Origin: an uncultured Clostridia bacterium
Lineage (GTDB): Bacteria; Bacillota; Clostridia; Christensenellales; UBA1242
Assembly: GCA_937907645.1 (NCBI GenBank)
Contig: CALCWV010000053.1
Span: 1-29,041, forward strand
Direction of reading: 5' to 3'
Length of the DNA stretch: 29,041 bases
Shown here: one piece after another, positions 20,677 to 29,031 of the stretch
Position numbering within the stretch: position 1 is the first letter of the stretch
Layout: each line of letters begins with the position of its first letter
The notes under the pieces: generated by a model
What the model saw: the letters and a program-made list of their open reading frames with translations, nothing else
What the model was told of the DNA's origin: nothing
Database searches by the model: none
Position numbers and translations under genes: made by a program

Positions 20677-23600
20677 TTACTTTTTAGGACTAGCCTTTAA
20701 ATCTTTTTTAGATTTCTTTTCTACGTCTTTATTTTGATTTGCAATCTTTTTCTCAAGAACTAATAGATAATCTGGAGATTTAATTGTTTCAAGATTTTCA
20801 TTTGCTTTTTGAAGTTTATCTGTGAGCTTTGATCTCTTTGAAGAGTAGAGTTTGAATTGTCTCTCAATTTCCTTTGTAACCTTTCCGCCATTTTCTTTTC
20901 TAGCATTTTCGATATATTCTTTGTGCTCAGCTTCCAATGTTTCAAGGTCTTTTGTCAAGACTTCGATATCTTTTTCAACTTTAGCAATTTCTTCGTCCTT
21001 TAATTTCTTAGCTTGATTTTTAACATATGTTTGGTCAAGTTTATCTTTTCTATCATATTCTTTGCTTGCAATCTTCTTGTCCTTAGCATCTTTGATTTTC
21101 TTTCCAAGTTTAATCTTTCTAAGGAGTGTTCCTACAACTGCGATAATAACAGCAACAGCAGTGATGATTGATGGAATTAAGATCCAAGTGTAATTATCTG
21201 ATGAAGAAGTGTCGCTGTCGTCAGTGTTATTGTTATCGTCATCAGTGTTATCATCGTCACTTACTTCTTCGCTTGTTGTAGTAGTGAAAAGTGTTTTGTT
21301 GTAATCTGATTTGCTTTCTGCAGAAGTGTAAGTTGCTTCGTCACTTTCTGCCCATGCAATATCTGTAATGAATGCTGTTCCGTAGATATTAGCGTTGTTT
21401 GAGATCAAGCCAAAATCAAGTGTAGCTGATTCAGACTTTGTTGACTTAAATACAATAGTGTATTCTGTCCAGCCATCGTTACATGTGAGTTTTGAAACTT
21501 TGTCAAATGTGCTAAGTCCAACTGAAAGCCCATAGTTATATTCGATTACATTTCCGTCCTCGTCCTTTTCAGGTAAATCTTCAAGGATAGGGAAGTAGTT
21601 TGTTAAAGCTTTGAATTTCAAAGTATAGTATTTATCTTTTTCGACATCAAGTTTATATTTTGAAGATAATTTGTATGAAGCACCTTCGCCAACTCTTAAA
21701 ACTAAAACATTGTTTGGAAGATCTTGATTTTTATCAATTGGGTTATTGTTTTGGTCTGTAAATGAAGTATTCCCATTTCCGATAATAACTCCGCCTTCAG
21801 CATCTGTTCCATTCGTGATTGATCCTGAGAAAGCAGGGTGCTCAGTTATATTTGAGTTAACTTTGCCATAAGCGTCTAGATTTAAAAGTAGGTTTGACAT
21901 ATCAATGTGTCTTGGAGCAGCACTATAAACAGCCTCTGTTGATGAATCAATTTTAACGTTATCAAGGAAGGCATATCCAGTTTGAGGTTCTTCCTCTGTT
22001 CCGAAGTGAACAACAAGTCTAACTGAGTGAGATGCCTCGCCAGTGTAGATATATGCATGATATGTGTCCCAAGAAGCTTGAGCTGAGATGTTTTCATCGC
22101 TGAAGAGTACAACTCCGTCATCGTTGATAAGCTCAACTGTTAGTCCACCAGTATATGTCTTGTATTGGAAAGACAAATCATAGTATGAGTTTGCTGAAAT
22201 TGAGAATGCATCTGTGTTTTTAATTGATTGATATGCAGATAATCCGCTCCAGAACATAAACACGTTGTTTGACTTAGTCTCATCAACTGGTGCGCCTGTG
22301 ATTTTTGCAGGGTTTGGTAAGCTTCCCCAACTTTCTGTTGAATATTCAGCATAGTAAGCGGAATATGTGTTGATAATCCCAGCGCTCGTGTATTCGTTTT
22401 CGTCTTGTGAAACAGTCCAGTTAGCTGGCAGTAGTGGATACGATAAGTTATCGTCAGTTGTTGAAACGAAGTTAAACATTCCATTTGAAATTGTATCGCT
22501 AGACTTTGTTGGCAAGAGTGAAAGTACATTTTGTGAAGGAAGGTCGCTTGAAGCAACTTTTTCAACTGTGATATCGTCAACAATTGCGTATCCCAAAGCT
22601 CCAGTTTCACTTGAACCTAAAGCAAGCTCAATCTTAACTGCTGAGTTATATAAGTTGTGTCCTTGAACATAGAAATTAACTTCTTGATAGTTGTTGTTAT
22701 ATTCATCACTTGAAGTTGATGTTATTTCAGTGCTTTCGCCAGTGTGAAGTGTGTAGCTTGATTTAATTCCAGGGAAAGAGTTGTAAATAGAGTCTGTTTC
22801 CTTAACTCTAAGTTTAAACGCACCTGATTCAAGGTTTGTTCTCACTGAAGCTGTGATTTTGTAGCATTCATGGATGCTAATAGGAAGCTCTTTTGACTCA
22901 ATAGCGATCGAAGCAGCCTCTTCAGTCCAAAGAACCATAGATTGTTTATTGTTATTTTTATAGTTTGTTCCGGGATATGATTTTCCAGTTTTGCTCTCAA
23001 AGTATTCCCTTGATTCCATGCTGAGTGGTTCAGCGTATGCTTTTGTTGAAGTTGTTTCAGAATTTACAACTTTCCAGCCAGGGAGGTTAGAAGGATCAGA
23101 AGTTTTATCTTCTTCAAAGTCGAAGTTGTATCCTGTCGTATCGATTAATCTTCTTGCTGTTTCAATTTTTACATATTTTGCAGTGCAGTCTACAGAGTTA
23201 TAATCAGCGTGATTTCTTTCCAAAACTTCATAGAAAGCGTTTGCAGAGTATCTCTTTAAGCAAACATCGTCGAAGAATGCAACACCATATGATTTGAGCT
23301 CTTCAGTTCCGAGCCAGAGATGAAGAGAAACAGTTTGTGACTCATCGCCAGTAGCAACAAAGAAATAGAAGTTTGTCCATTCTCCTTCAGACTTTCTTTC
23401 AAATGCCATCTTAACATCTTTTCCGTCAGCATCCTTTAATCCTGTGAGATACATGGAAGCGAACTCGCTTGCCTCGTTGAAAGATTTTGTTTTAACTGCT
23501 ACTTGTAGTGAGTAGTATGAGTTTGCGCTAAGAGTAATGTCGTTGGACTTGTATCCTTCATTAGTGTATCCATTTGTTTGACCACTCTTAAGGGCAGAGT

Positions 23601-23949
23601 TCACCATTAAAATCTTCTTGTCACTTGGATTTGATGATCCAGGGTTGTCGCATGACAAGTAGTAAGGTGTATTTCTTGATTTAGTAAAGCTAGAACCTGT
23701 ATCAATGATCATTGTTGTAGCTCTTCCGTCACCCTTAATTCTTGTCCAACCTGTTACATCATTTCTTGAGTAAGATGAGCTGGAGCTGTTGAATGAGCCG
23801 TTTGTAACTGTGATTTGCTCAGAGTATGATCCAGTGATTGCAGTGTCCGCGTGAGATGTTGCAGCGACTAAACCAAAACCTGCGCAAGCAGGAAGAGCTA
23901 AAAGCATTGATGCAAGAAAAATTTTAGGTAGTAATTTTTGTTTTTTCAT
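20677..23949 (-). CDS. Large surface protein: four jelly-roll-like modules, membrane span and cytoplasmic coiled coil
   Basis: A 1090-residue exported protein. Residues 1-35 form a signal peptide (basic start, hydrophobic core, possible cleavage near ATSHA). Four modules of roughly 190-210 residues follow, at about 40-235, 265-470, 480-685 and 690-905. Each starts with an NGSF/FDFE/NGMF-like strand and a Trp, and ends with a variant of A-F-x-D-D-V (GVAFFDDVCLKR, GYAIVDDITVEK, GYAFLDNVKIDS, GTAFITDIAWAE). This pattern resembles carbohydrate-binding modules of the CBM4/9 type, so glycan binding is inferred. A Ser/Asp/Asn-rich linker precedes one membrane span (about 921-943). The last 145 residues are highly charged and coiled-coil-like, and should face the cytoplasm. 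There is no LPXTG or S-layer motif. The gene is monocistronic, with promoter 23989-24017 and AAGGTGA before the ATG. Confidence 0.9.
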   Translation of the reverse strand: MKKQKLLPKIFLASMLLALPACAGFGLVAATSHADTAITGSYSEQITVTNGSFNSSSSSYSRNDVTGWTRIKGDGRATTMIIDTGSSFTKSRNTPYYLSCDNPGSSNPSDKKILMVNSALKSGQTNGYTNEGYKSNDITLSANSYYSLQVAVKTKSFNEASEFASMYLTGLKDADGKDVKMAFERKSEGEWTNFYFFVATGDESQTVSLHLWLGTEELKSYGVAFFDDVCLKRYSANAFYEVLERNHADYNSVDCTAKYVKIETARRLIDTTGYNFDFEEDKTSDPSNLPGWKVVNSETTSTKAYAEPLSMESREYFESKTGKSYPGTNYKNNNKQSMVLWTEEAASIAIESKELPISIHECYKITASVRTNLESGAFKLRVKETDSIYNSFPGIKSSYTLHTGESTEITSTSSDEYNNNYQEVNFYVQGHNLYNSAVKIELALGSSETGALGYAIVDDITVEKVASSDLPSQNVLSLLPTKSSDTISNGMFNFVSTTDDNLSYPLLPANWTVSQDENEYTSAGIINTYSAYYAEYSTESWGSLPNPAKITGAPVDETKSNNVFMFWSGLSAYQSIKNTDAFSISANSYYDLSFQYKTYTGGLTVELINDDGVVLFSDENISAQASWDTYHAYIYTGEASHSVRLVVHFGTEEEPQTGYAFLDNVKIDSSTEAVYSAAPRHIDMSNLLLNLDAYGKVNSNITEHPAFSGSITNGTDAEGGVIIGNGNTSFTDQNNNPIDKNQDLPNNVLVLRVGEGASYKLSSKYKLDVEKDKYYTLKFKALTNYFPILEDLPEKDEDGNVIEYNYGLSVGLSTFDKVSKLTCNDGWTEYTIVFKSTKSESATLDFGLISNNANIYGTAFITDIAWAESDEATYTSAESKSDYNKTLFTTTTSEEVSDDDNTDDDNNNTDDSDTSSSDNYTWILIPSIITAVAVIIAVVGTLLRKIKLGKKIKDAKDKKIASKEYDRKDKLDQTYVKNQAKKLKDEEIAKVEKDIEVLTKDLETLEAEHKEYIENARKENGGKVTKEIERQFKLYSSKRSKLTDKLQKANENLETIKSPDYLLVLEKKIANQNKDVEKKSKKDLKASPKK

Positions 23950-23988
23950 AGTTCACCTTTTAAGTATTAAGTAAAGTTATACGTGTTT

Positions 23989-24017
23989 ATTATACAACAT
24001 TTAAATTGAATAATCAA
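23989..24017 (-). promoter_or_regulatory. Sigma-A promoter of the surface-protein gene
   Basis: On the minus strand, TTGATT (24017-24012), 17-base spacer, TATAAT (23994-23989). The leader is about 33 bases. Confidence 0.72.
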
Positions 24018-24049
24018 ATAATTTTTTTAATTTTATAAATAATATTTAT

Positions 24050-24541
24050 ATGAAAAACCTAATAAATGCAGAGAAAGAGAATAAAAATCAAGGAGAAGTA
24101 GCAAAAAAGGCAGATAACGAGGGAAAAAGTCCTAAAGAAGTTATTGCCAAGAAAGGGAAAAATAAAAAGAAAAAAGCGGGAGAAAAATTAAAAAAGAACA
24201 GCTTTCTATTTTTCTTAGGTGGAATAATTGGAATAATCAATGGCTTTTTCGGAGGTGGAGGAGGAATGGTCTGCGTGCCAGTTTTAGAGAACATTTTGAA
24301 GTATCCAGAAAAGGAAGCGCACGCAACTGCAATTAGCATAATTTTCCCTTTAAGTTTGCTCAGCACAATAATCTATGTATTTAACGGAAAAGTCCAGTCT
24401 TTGCTTCTGTGTTTGGTCGGTGGAGGAGTCATAATCGGGGGGATAATTGGGTCATTTTTACTCAAAATTTTGCCCCCAAAAGTGGTCGCAATTGTGTTTT
24501 CAATTTTAATGATTTTTGCAGGAGTTAGGATGATAATATGA
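24050..24541 (+). CDS. TauE/SafE-type membrane transporter, N-terminal half protein
   Basis: A 163-residue protein holding one half-repeat of the TauE/SafE anion-exporter family. The repeat signature GGIIGIINGFFGGGGGMVCVP (first residues about 56 onward) is followed by EAHATAISIIFPLSLLSTIIY and GGVIIGGIIGSFLLKILPP, giving about four membrane spans. Normal TauE/SafE proteins carry two such repeats in one chain; here the second is the next gene, overlapping by four bases (ATGA). A lysine-rich, probably cytoplasmic extension of about 50 residues precedes the first span. No Shine-Dalgarno sequence is evident and the A+T-rich upstream region offers no convincing -35, so the exact start is uncertain. 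The substrate (sulfite, sulfonate or another small anion) is not known. Confidence 0.82.
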   Translation: MKNLINAEKENKNQGEVAKKADNEGKSPKEVIAKKGKNKKKKAGEKLKKNSFLFFLGGIIGIINGFFGGGGGMVCVPVLENILKYPEKEAHATAISIIFPLSLLSTIIYVFNGKVQSLLLCLVGGGVIIGGIIGSFLLKILPPKVVAIVFSILMIFAGVRMII

Positions 24542-24909
24542 CGTACTTTTTCTACATGCTTTTTGGTTTAATTGGAGGCGTTTTTGGAGGCATGGGAATG
24601 GGCGGAGGAACCCTTCTCATTCCTCTTTTATCGATATTTTTAGGCATGGAACAAAGCCTTTGTCAAGGCATAAATTTGCTCTCTTTTTTGGTCATGGCGC
24701 TTTTCTCTTTATTCATTCATATGAAGAATAATTTGCTCCGATTTGATGGGATAATTCCGCTGATTTTAGGGGGCACTTTTTTCTCAATTTTAGGGTCGCT
24801 AATTGCAACAACTATGGACGGAAAAATCCTCAAAATTTTATTTGGTGTTTTTCTCTGTATTTTAGGGATTTTTCAATTTATAAAAGTATTTAAAAAGCAG
24901 AAAAAATAG
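24538..24909 (+). CDS. TauE/SafE-type membrane transporter, C-terminal half protein
   Basis: A 123-residue protein with the second TauE/SafE half-repeat: GLIGGVFGGMGMGGGTLLIP (about 9-28), QGINLLSFLVMALFSLFIH, and a closing GGTFFSILGSLIATTMDG region, with about four membrane spans and a lysine-rich end. It overlaps the preceding half by ATGA, with GGA eight bases before the start, so the two should be made in equal amounts and probably form a heterodimer. The split is clean between repeats and both halves keep their glycine signature, which argues against a sequencing frameshift. No terminator separates it from the ferredoxin gene, which has its own promoter. Confidence 0.83.
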   Translation: MTYFFYMLFGLIGGVFGGMGMGGGTLLIPLLSIFLGMEQSLCQGINLLSFLVMALFSLFIHMKNNLLRFDGIIPLILGGTFFSILGSLIATTMDGKILKILFGVFLCILGIFQFIKVFKKQKK

Positions 24910-24938
24910 TTTACAAAAATATTTTTCTATGATATAAT
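24910..24938 (+). promoter_or_regulatory. Sigma-A promoter of the ferredoxin-to-mreB-like operon
   Basis: TTTACA (24910-24915), 17-base spacer, TATAAT (24933-24938). The start near 24945 excludes the ATG at 24941 as a translation start. The -35 overlaps the end of the upstream gene's stop region. Confidence 0.82.
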
Positions 24939-24958
24939 GCATGCGTAGGAGAATTTAT

Positions 24959-25126
24959 ATGGTAAATAAGAAAAAATGTATATCATGTGGAACCTGCGTT
25001 GCTATTTGTCCAATGGGTGCAATTTCGTTTGATAAGGACGGCAAAGCAGAGATCGACAAAAATAAATGTGTTCATTGTGGAGCTTGTGAAGCAAGCTGTC
25101 CAATGCAGGCAATAAAGTTGGACTAG
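24959..25126 (+). CDS. 2[4Fe-4S] ferredoxin, clostridial type
   Basis: A 55-residue electron carrier with two complete cluster motifs: CISCGTCVAICP and CVHCGACEASCP (C-x2-C-x2-C-x3-C-P each). Size and symmetry are those of small clostridial ferredoxins, pointing to anaerobic metabolism. ATG 24959 is seven bases after AGGAG (24947-24951); the upstream in-frame ATG at 24941 is before the expected transcript start. It is the first gene of the unit that continues nine bases later with the Ppx/GppA-like gene. Its link to the later genes is not obvious. Confidence 0.93.
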   Translation: MVNKKKCISCGTCVAICPMGAISFDKDGKAEIDKNKCVHCGACEASCPMQAIKLD

Positions 25127-25135
25127 GAGGGATAC

Positions 25136-26611
25136 ATGGATAGAGTTGCAATATTATCAATCGAAGAACTTGGAACAAGACTTGTTGTATTCGAGTCAAG
25201 ACACGGCAGATATCAAATTATCAAGGAAAATTTTGATGCTTTCCCAATCGGAGAAGATATTTTCACCGACCAATTGATTAAGCCAAAAACTGTTTCCAAA
25301 GTTGTTTCAATTTTGACAATTTACAGAGAGATGATTCAGGGATATGGAGTTGAAAAAATTGTTGGAGTTGCAAAGAATTATGTCTCAAAAGCAAGAAATC
25401 AAAAGGGATTCTTTGAAGAACTTTACAACAACACAGGAGTTGCTTTCAATATTCTTTCAGAAGAGGAGACTTTCAGAGATTTATTCCTTTCAATGAGCAA
25501 TTCAATTGACGCTTCAAAAGCTGTCGGAATTTACATTGACAAATATGCTACATATGTGCAAAAGTACAATCGTAGAACAATCCTAGAGAGTGTAGTTATC
25601 CCTTGCGGAACTGAGAGTCTTAAATCAAAGGGCAGCGTTAAAGAAATGATTGACACAGTTAAGAGCGAACTTGCTGCTCAAAAAGGTTTGTCATTCGAAG
25701 GCGGAGAAAGCCTCGTTGGAACTGGAGATGCTTTCATTAACTTTGGAAGACTCACAAAGAAAATAGCTCACTATCCAATTGATATTGATAACAACTATGT
25801 TATCGATGAAAAATCAGCAAAAGATGCTTTTGCTTTCATCAAAGGATTGGATTTAGAGAAAGTTAACAAAATTAAAGGCATGAGAGGAGATATCAGTTCA
25901 CTTCTTTCAGGACTTGCAATCATTGAAGCTTGCTGCGAAGTTGGAAAGTTTGGAGAAATAATCATTTCTGACGCAGATATCTTGAATGGAATTGTTCTTT
26001 CCAACCTTAATGGCGAGCCACAAGAAAAATATGCTGATATCCTCGGAAATTCATTTGATAATTACTATGAATTTCACAAGAGAGAGGACTCAAACAACAT
26101 AAAAGTTTACAATATGGCTACAATATTATTTAAGCAATTAAAGGTTATGCATAAGCTCCCAAGAGTGTATGTAAAACCTATGAGAATAGCGGCATATATG
26201 TACGATTGTGGCAAAGTTGTAAATTACAAAGACTTTGAAAAGTATGGCTTGTACACACTTCTTAACTCTGGAATTAGCGGAGCTAGTCAAAAGGATATCT
26301 TGCTTGCAGGATTTATCATTATGTGTCAAAGACCAGACAACTTCTCACTTGCAGAGTGGATGAAATACAAAGATGTTGTAACAGAAGAAGATTTGGATGC
26401 AGTAAGAAAGCTTGGAGTTATTGTAAGACTTGCAGTTGCACTAAATTCTTCAAAGAAACAACTTGTTAACGATATCGTTTGCGATATCCTTGGCGATTCA
26501 ATTATTATGAAAACAATTGCTTCAGGAGATGCAACATATGATATTATGCAGGGAATGAGCGTAGCTCAAGATTACAGAAAGGTGTTCAAGAAAAACCTTC
26601 AAATTATTTAA
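25136..26611 (+). CDS. Degenerate Ppx/GppA-family protein with degenerate HD-type domain
   Basis: A 491-residue protein aligning by eye along its length with exopolyphosphatase/pppGpp phosphatase. VGVAKNYVSKARNQKGFFEEL and FNILSEEETFRDLF (about 77-118) match the region before the catalytic Glu, and LSGLAIIEACCEVGKFGEIIISDADILNG matches the end of the ASKHA domain. The phosphate-binding loops are lost: the usual DxGSNS reads SIEELGT (8-14), the usual DIGGGSTE reads YIDKYATY (133-140), and the G-x-S-G-T loop reads GTGDA. In the C-terminal HD-like domain the HD pair reads Tyr356-Asp357 (MYDCGK). A catalytically inactive, sensory or scaffolding role is inferred. GGAGG precedes the start; HtrA-like and MreB-like genes follow at 30 and 11 bases. 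Confidence 0.85.
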   Translation: MDRVAILSIEELGTRLVVFESRHGRYQIIKENFDAFPIGEDIFTDQLIKPKTVSKVVSILTIYREMIQGYGVEKIVGVAKNYVSKARNQKGFFEELYNNTGVAFNILSEEETFRDLFLSMSNSIDASKAVGIYIDKYATYVQKYNRRTILESVVIPCGTESLKSKGSVKEMIDTVKSELAAQKGLSFEGGESLVGTGDAFINFGRLTKKIAHYPIDIDNNYVIDEKSAKDAFAFIKGLDLEKVNKIKGMRGDISSLLSGLAIIEACCEVGKFGEIIISDADILNGIVLSNLNGEPQEKYADILGNSFDNYYEFHKREDSNNIKVYNMATILFKQLKVMHKLPRVYVKPMRIAAYMYDCGKVVNYKDFEKYGLYTLLNSGISGASQKDILLAGFIIMCQRPDNFSLAEWMKYKDVVTEEDLDAVRKLGVIVRLAVALNSSKKQLVNDIVCDILGDSIIMKTIASGDATYDIMQGMSVAQDYRKVFKKNLQII

Positions 26612-26641
26612 TTAATTTTATAAGGTGAAAAAAGGAGTGGA

Positions 26642-27958
26642 ATGGCAAGAAAGAATATTAAAACAATGTTTAGCTCGTTAGTTTTAGCATTTATTATTGT
26701 CGTTGGCGCTGTTGTTGGCGGATTTTACTATCTTATTCACCTTCTTGTAAAAGATTATGACGAGCCAACTTATGACCCTAACTTGGATAGCGCCCTTGAG
26801 CTAACAGCAGATCATGAGGGCTTTTGCCTCACAGATATTGCGCAGGAAAATAACCTAAATATCGCAGGACTGAGCGAGTTTTATAAAGATGCGTGTGTGT
26901 CGATTATAGTTACAGTGAATGACACGAGTGCGTGGCTCGGAAGTGGAGTTTGCGTTGCATCAAAGGACTATGAATATGCAACAGGCAAAACTATTGTAGA
27001 GGGAAGTTATATTGTAACAAACTATCACGTTATCGAAGAAATTTATGGAGAGGATGTGACTAAGTTTACAGTTGATGTCTATCCAAACGAATATGATAAC
27101 ACAGAAAGATATGGAACGACACTGCCATATCCAGCACGAGTGCTTTGGAGCGACCCATATTTAGACGAGGCGATTTTATATGTTAGCCAAAACATTGATT
27201 GGGTCAGAATGAAAGATAGAACAATCGCATGCTATGATAAAGACAAGCTTAAAGATAGAGAAAGAGCATTTGTCATCGGCTCTCCAAAACAGATTGAAAA
27301 TCAAAACACTGTAACAACCGGAACAATTTCAGACTCAGCCTTAAATTACAGTTACACTGTTGATACAATTAAAGAGGGATTTCGTGAAGTTGAAGTGCTT
27401 TCCAATGTTTATGAATATCTAATTCCAATTCAAATCCAAATCGCAGGAGGAAACTCAGGCGGAGGATTGTTTGATAGCAGTGGATATCTTGTTGGACAGC
27501 CAACGCTCGGGTCGTCCGAAGACGCATGGGCAATAAACTATGCGATTCCAATTTACTCAGCCACACTTGTTTTAGATGATTTAATTGAGAGTAACGAAGG
27601 AGAGGGGGATTTAGTGAAGCTTTACTCAATCGACTACTTCGATATCGCTGTGATCGATTGCTATGAAGCTGATGTAATGAAGGATTGTTTTAGCGGAAAT
27701 CAAAAATATTTTTATGGAAAATACTATTTAAGCCAAGATCTTTTATATTCTCGTGAAGAAGGGCTGAAAGTATTAACGAAGAATGAAGAGCTTGGATTTG
27801 AGTTTGGAGATATAATCTTGTCTGTTACGATAAATGAAATCGAAAGAGCTTTGACAAGCAGAAATGATTTGATATATGAACTCTTGAGATGCAGAAAGGG
27901 AGATGTAATTCAATTTAACATTGAAGATAAAACTATGGTAAATGTCGAGTTGGCATAG
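26642..27958 (+). CDS. Membrane-anchored HtrA/DegP-like serine protease
   Basis: A 438-residue trypsin-fold protease. One hydrophobic segment (about 11-35) after a basic start anchors it with the rest outside the cell. The triad is complete: His129 in VTNYHVI, Asp175 in DPYLDEAIL, and Ser272 in GGNSGGG. The C-terminal part (about 345-438) looks like a PDZ domain, including FGDIILSVTINEIE and the spacing of GDVIQFNI. An insertion between protease and PDZ parts is rich in Tyr and Asp. Likely a quality-control or regulatory protease of the cell envelope. AAGGAG precedes the start. It lies between the Ppx/GppA-like and MreB-like genes, so a shared envelope function is suggested by context only. 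Confidence 0.9.
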   Translation: MARKNIKTMFSSLVLAFIIVVGAVVGGFYYLIHLLVKDYDEPTYDPNLDSALELTADHEGFCLTDIAQENNLNIAGLSEFYKDACVSIIVTVNDTSAWLGSGVCVASKDYEYATGKTIVEGSYIVTNYHVIEEIYGEDVTKFTVDVYPNEYDNTERYGTTLPYPARVLWSDPYLDEAILYVSQNIDWVRMKDRTIACYDKDKLKDRERAFVIGSPKQIENQNTVTTGTISDSALNYSYTVDTIKEGFREVEVLSNVYEYLIPIQIQIAGGNSGGGLFDSSGYLVGQPTLGSSEDAWAINYAIPIYSATLVLDDLIESNEGEGDLVKLYSIDYFDIAVIDCYEADVMKDCFSGNQKYFYGKYYLSQDLLYSREEGLKVLTKNEELGFEFGDIILSVTINEIERALTSRNDLIYELLRCRKGDVIQFNIEDKTMVNVELA

Positions 27959-27969
27959 AGGAGGTAGAA

Positions 27970-28977
27970 ATGTACGATTATGCAATAGATTTGGGTGGCT
28001 CATACACAACGATATATGCCCGCAAACAGGGATATATTCTAAAAGAGCCAACAATGGTTGCTGTTGAGGAAAGCAAGGGCGTATATAAAGTAAAAGCACT
28101 TGGAGACGAAGCAAAAAAACTTGTTTGGAAGACTCCGGAAAGCGTGGAAGTTTTCAATCCAGTTTCAAACGGAGTTATCGAAAACTTCGAATATGCTGAG
28201 ATTATGCTCAAATATTTCCTTGAGAAAATTGGATTTAAGAAAAATAGATCTACTGCAGTAGTTTTAGTACATTGCGGAGTTACAAAGGAGGAAAAGAATC
28301 TTTACAGAAGACTTTTTGAAAATGTAGGATTCTTGGATATCGACTTTGTTCCTTCAATCTTATGTTCAGCTTATGGTGCGGGAAAAAATATTTCTTCATC
28401 AAAGGCAAGCATCGTTGTCAATATTGGCGGATCTGTAACAGATATTGCAGCAATCAATCTTAACTCTCTTATGCAAGGCGTGACTCTCGGAATCGGAGGA
28501 AGAGCAATGGACCTTGAAATTTCAAACACAATCGCTCTTTCAAAGAAAAATAACGGCGGAGTTTTAATCGGCGTTCCAACTGCTGAAAAAATAAAGAACG
28601 AAGTCGGGTCATTATACAAAAATGACATGCTTAATATGGAAGTTATGGGCACAGATCTAAGCACAAGAGCACCTGTTACAAAAGTCATCTCTTCAGCAGA
28701 AATTAAGCCTGTTTTGGAAGCTTTCTTTGAGGAAATTGTAAGAACGATTGAAGTTACAATCGCAACACTTCCACCAGAAGTAACTTCGGATATTATAAAT
28801 AATAGCATTGTCTTCACTGGCGGAGTTGCAAAAATGACTGGACTTGATGAATTTTTAAAGAAGAATTTGTCCTATCCATTTATAATTGCAGACAATCCAG
28901 AAGATGTGACAATTCTTGGAGCAGGAAAGCTGCTTAGAGATCAAGATTTACTTGTTTCAGCTATAAGGAGCAACTGA
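27970..28977 (+). CDS. Divergent MreB/Mbl-family actin-like protein with altered active site
   Basis: A 335-residue member of the bacterial actin family: IDLGGSYTTIY (6-16) for phosphate loop 1, ILKEPTMVAV, NPVSNGVIENFEYAEIMLKYF (about 63-83), VVNIGGSVTDIAAINL (149-164) for phosphate loop 2, GIGGRAMD, the TAEKIKNEVGS helix, and IVFTGGVAKMTGLDEFL for the adenosine motif. Two catalytic positions of MreB are changed. The Asp of the D-I-G-G-G loop is Asn151, and the E-E-P-F segment that carries the catalytic Glu reads V-P-S-I-L (127-131). It may bind nucleotide without hydrolysing it, or be a cytoskeletal partner of a normal MreB encoded elsewhere. GAGGAGG precedes the start; it is the last gene of the operon, with a terminator just beyond. 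Confidence 0.88.
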   Translation: MYDYAIDLGGSYTTIYARKQGYILKEPTMVAVEESKGVYKVKALGDEAKKLVWKTPESVEVFNPVSNGVIENFEYAEIMLKYFLEKIGFKKNRSTAVVLVHCGVTKEEKNLYRRLFENVGFLDIDFVPSILCSAYGAGKNISSSKASIVVNIGGSVTDIAAINLNSLMQGVTLGIGGRAMDLEISNTIALSKKNNGGVLIGVPTAEKIKNEVGSLYKNDMLNMEVMGTDLSTRAPVTKVISSAEIKPVLEAFFEEIVRTIEVTIATLPPEVTSDIINNSIVFTGGVAKMTGLDEFLKKNLSYPFIIADNPEDVTILGAGKLLRDQDLLVSAIRSN

Positions 28978-28993
28978 CATAAAAAACCAATAT

Positions 28994-29031
28994 ATGAAAG
29001 GATTTTACAAAATTATCCTTTCATTTTTTTT
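28994..29031. terminator. Intrinsic terminator of the last operon
   Basis: ATGAAAGGAT (28994-29003) and ATCCTTTCAT (29015-29024) form a perfect 10-bp stem with an 11-base loop, followed by T to 29031. TGAC just after the stop codon and GTCA at 29032-29035 can extend the foldback, and the A run at 28980-28986 would permit termination from the other side. Confidence 0.88.

Noticed and set aside
21882..22610. Alternative minus-strand and plus-strand frames within the surface-protein gene
   Set aside because: They show no family signature or ribosome site, and the long frame with signal peptide, modules and membrane span explains the region.
24050..24909. Frameshifted single TauE/SafE gene
   Set aside because: The break falls exactly between the two repeats, with an ATGA overlap and a possible ribosome site, as in natural split pairs.
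24941..24958. ATG 24941 as start of the ferredoxin
   Set aside because: It lies upstream of the expected transcript start and in front of the AGGAG that serves ATG 24959.
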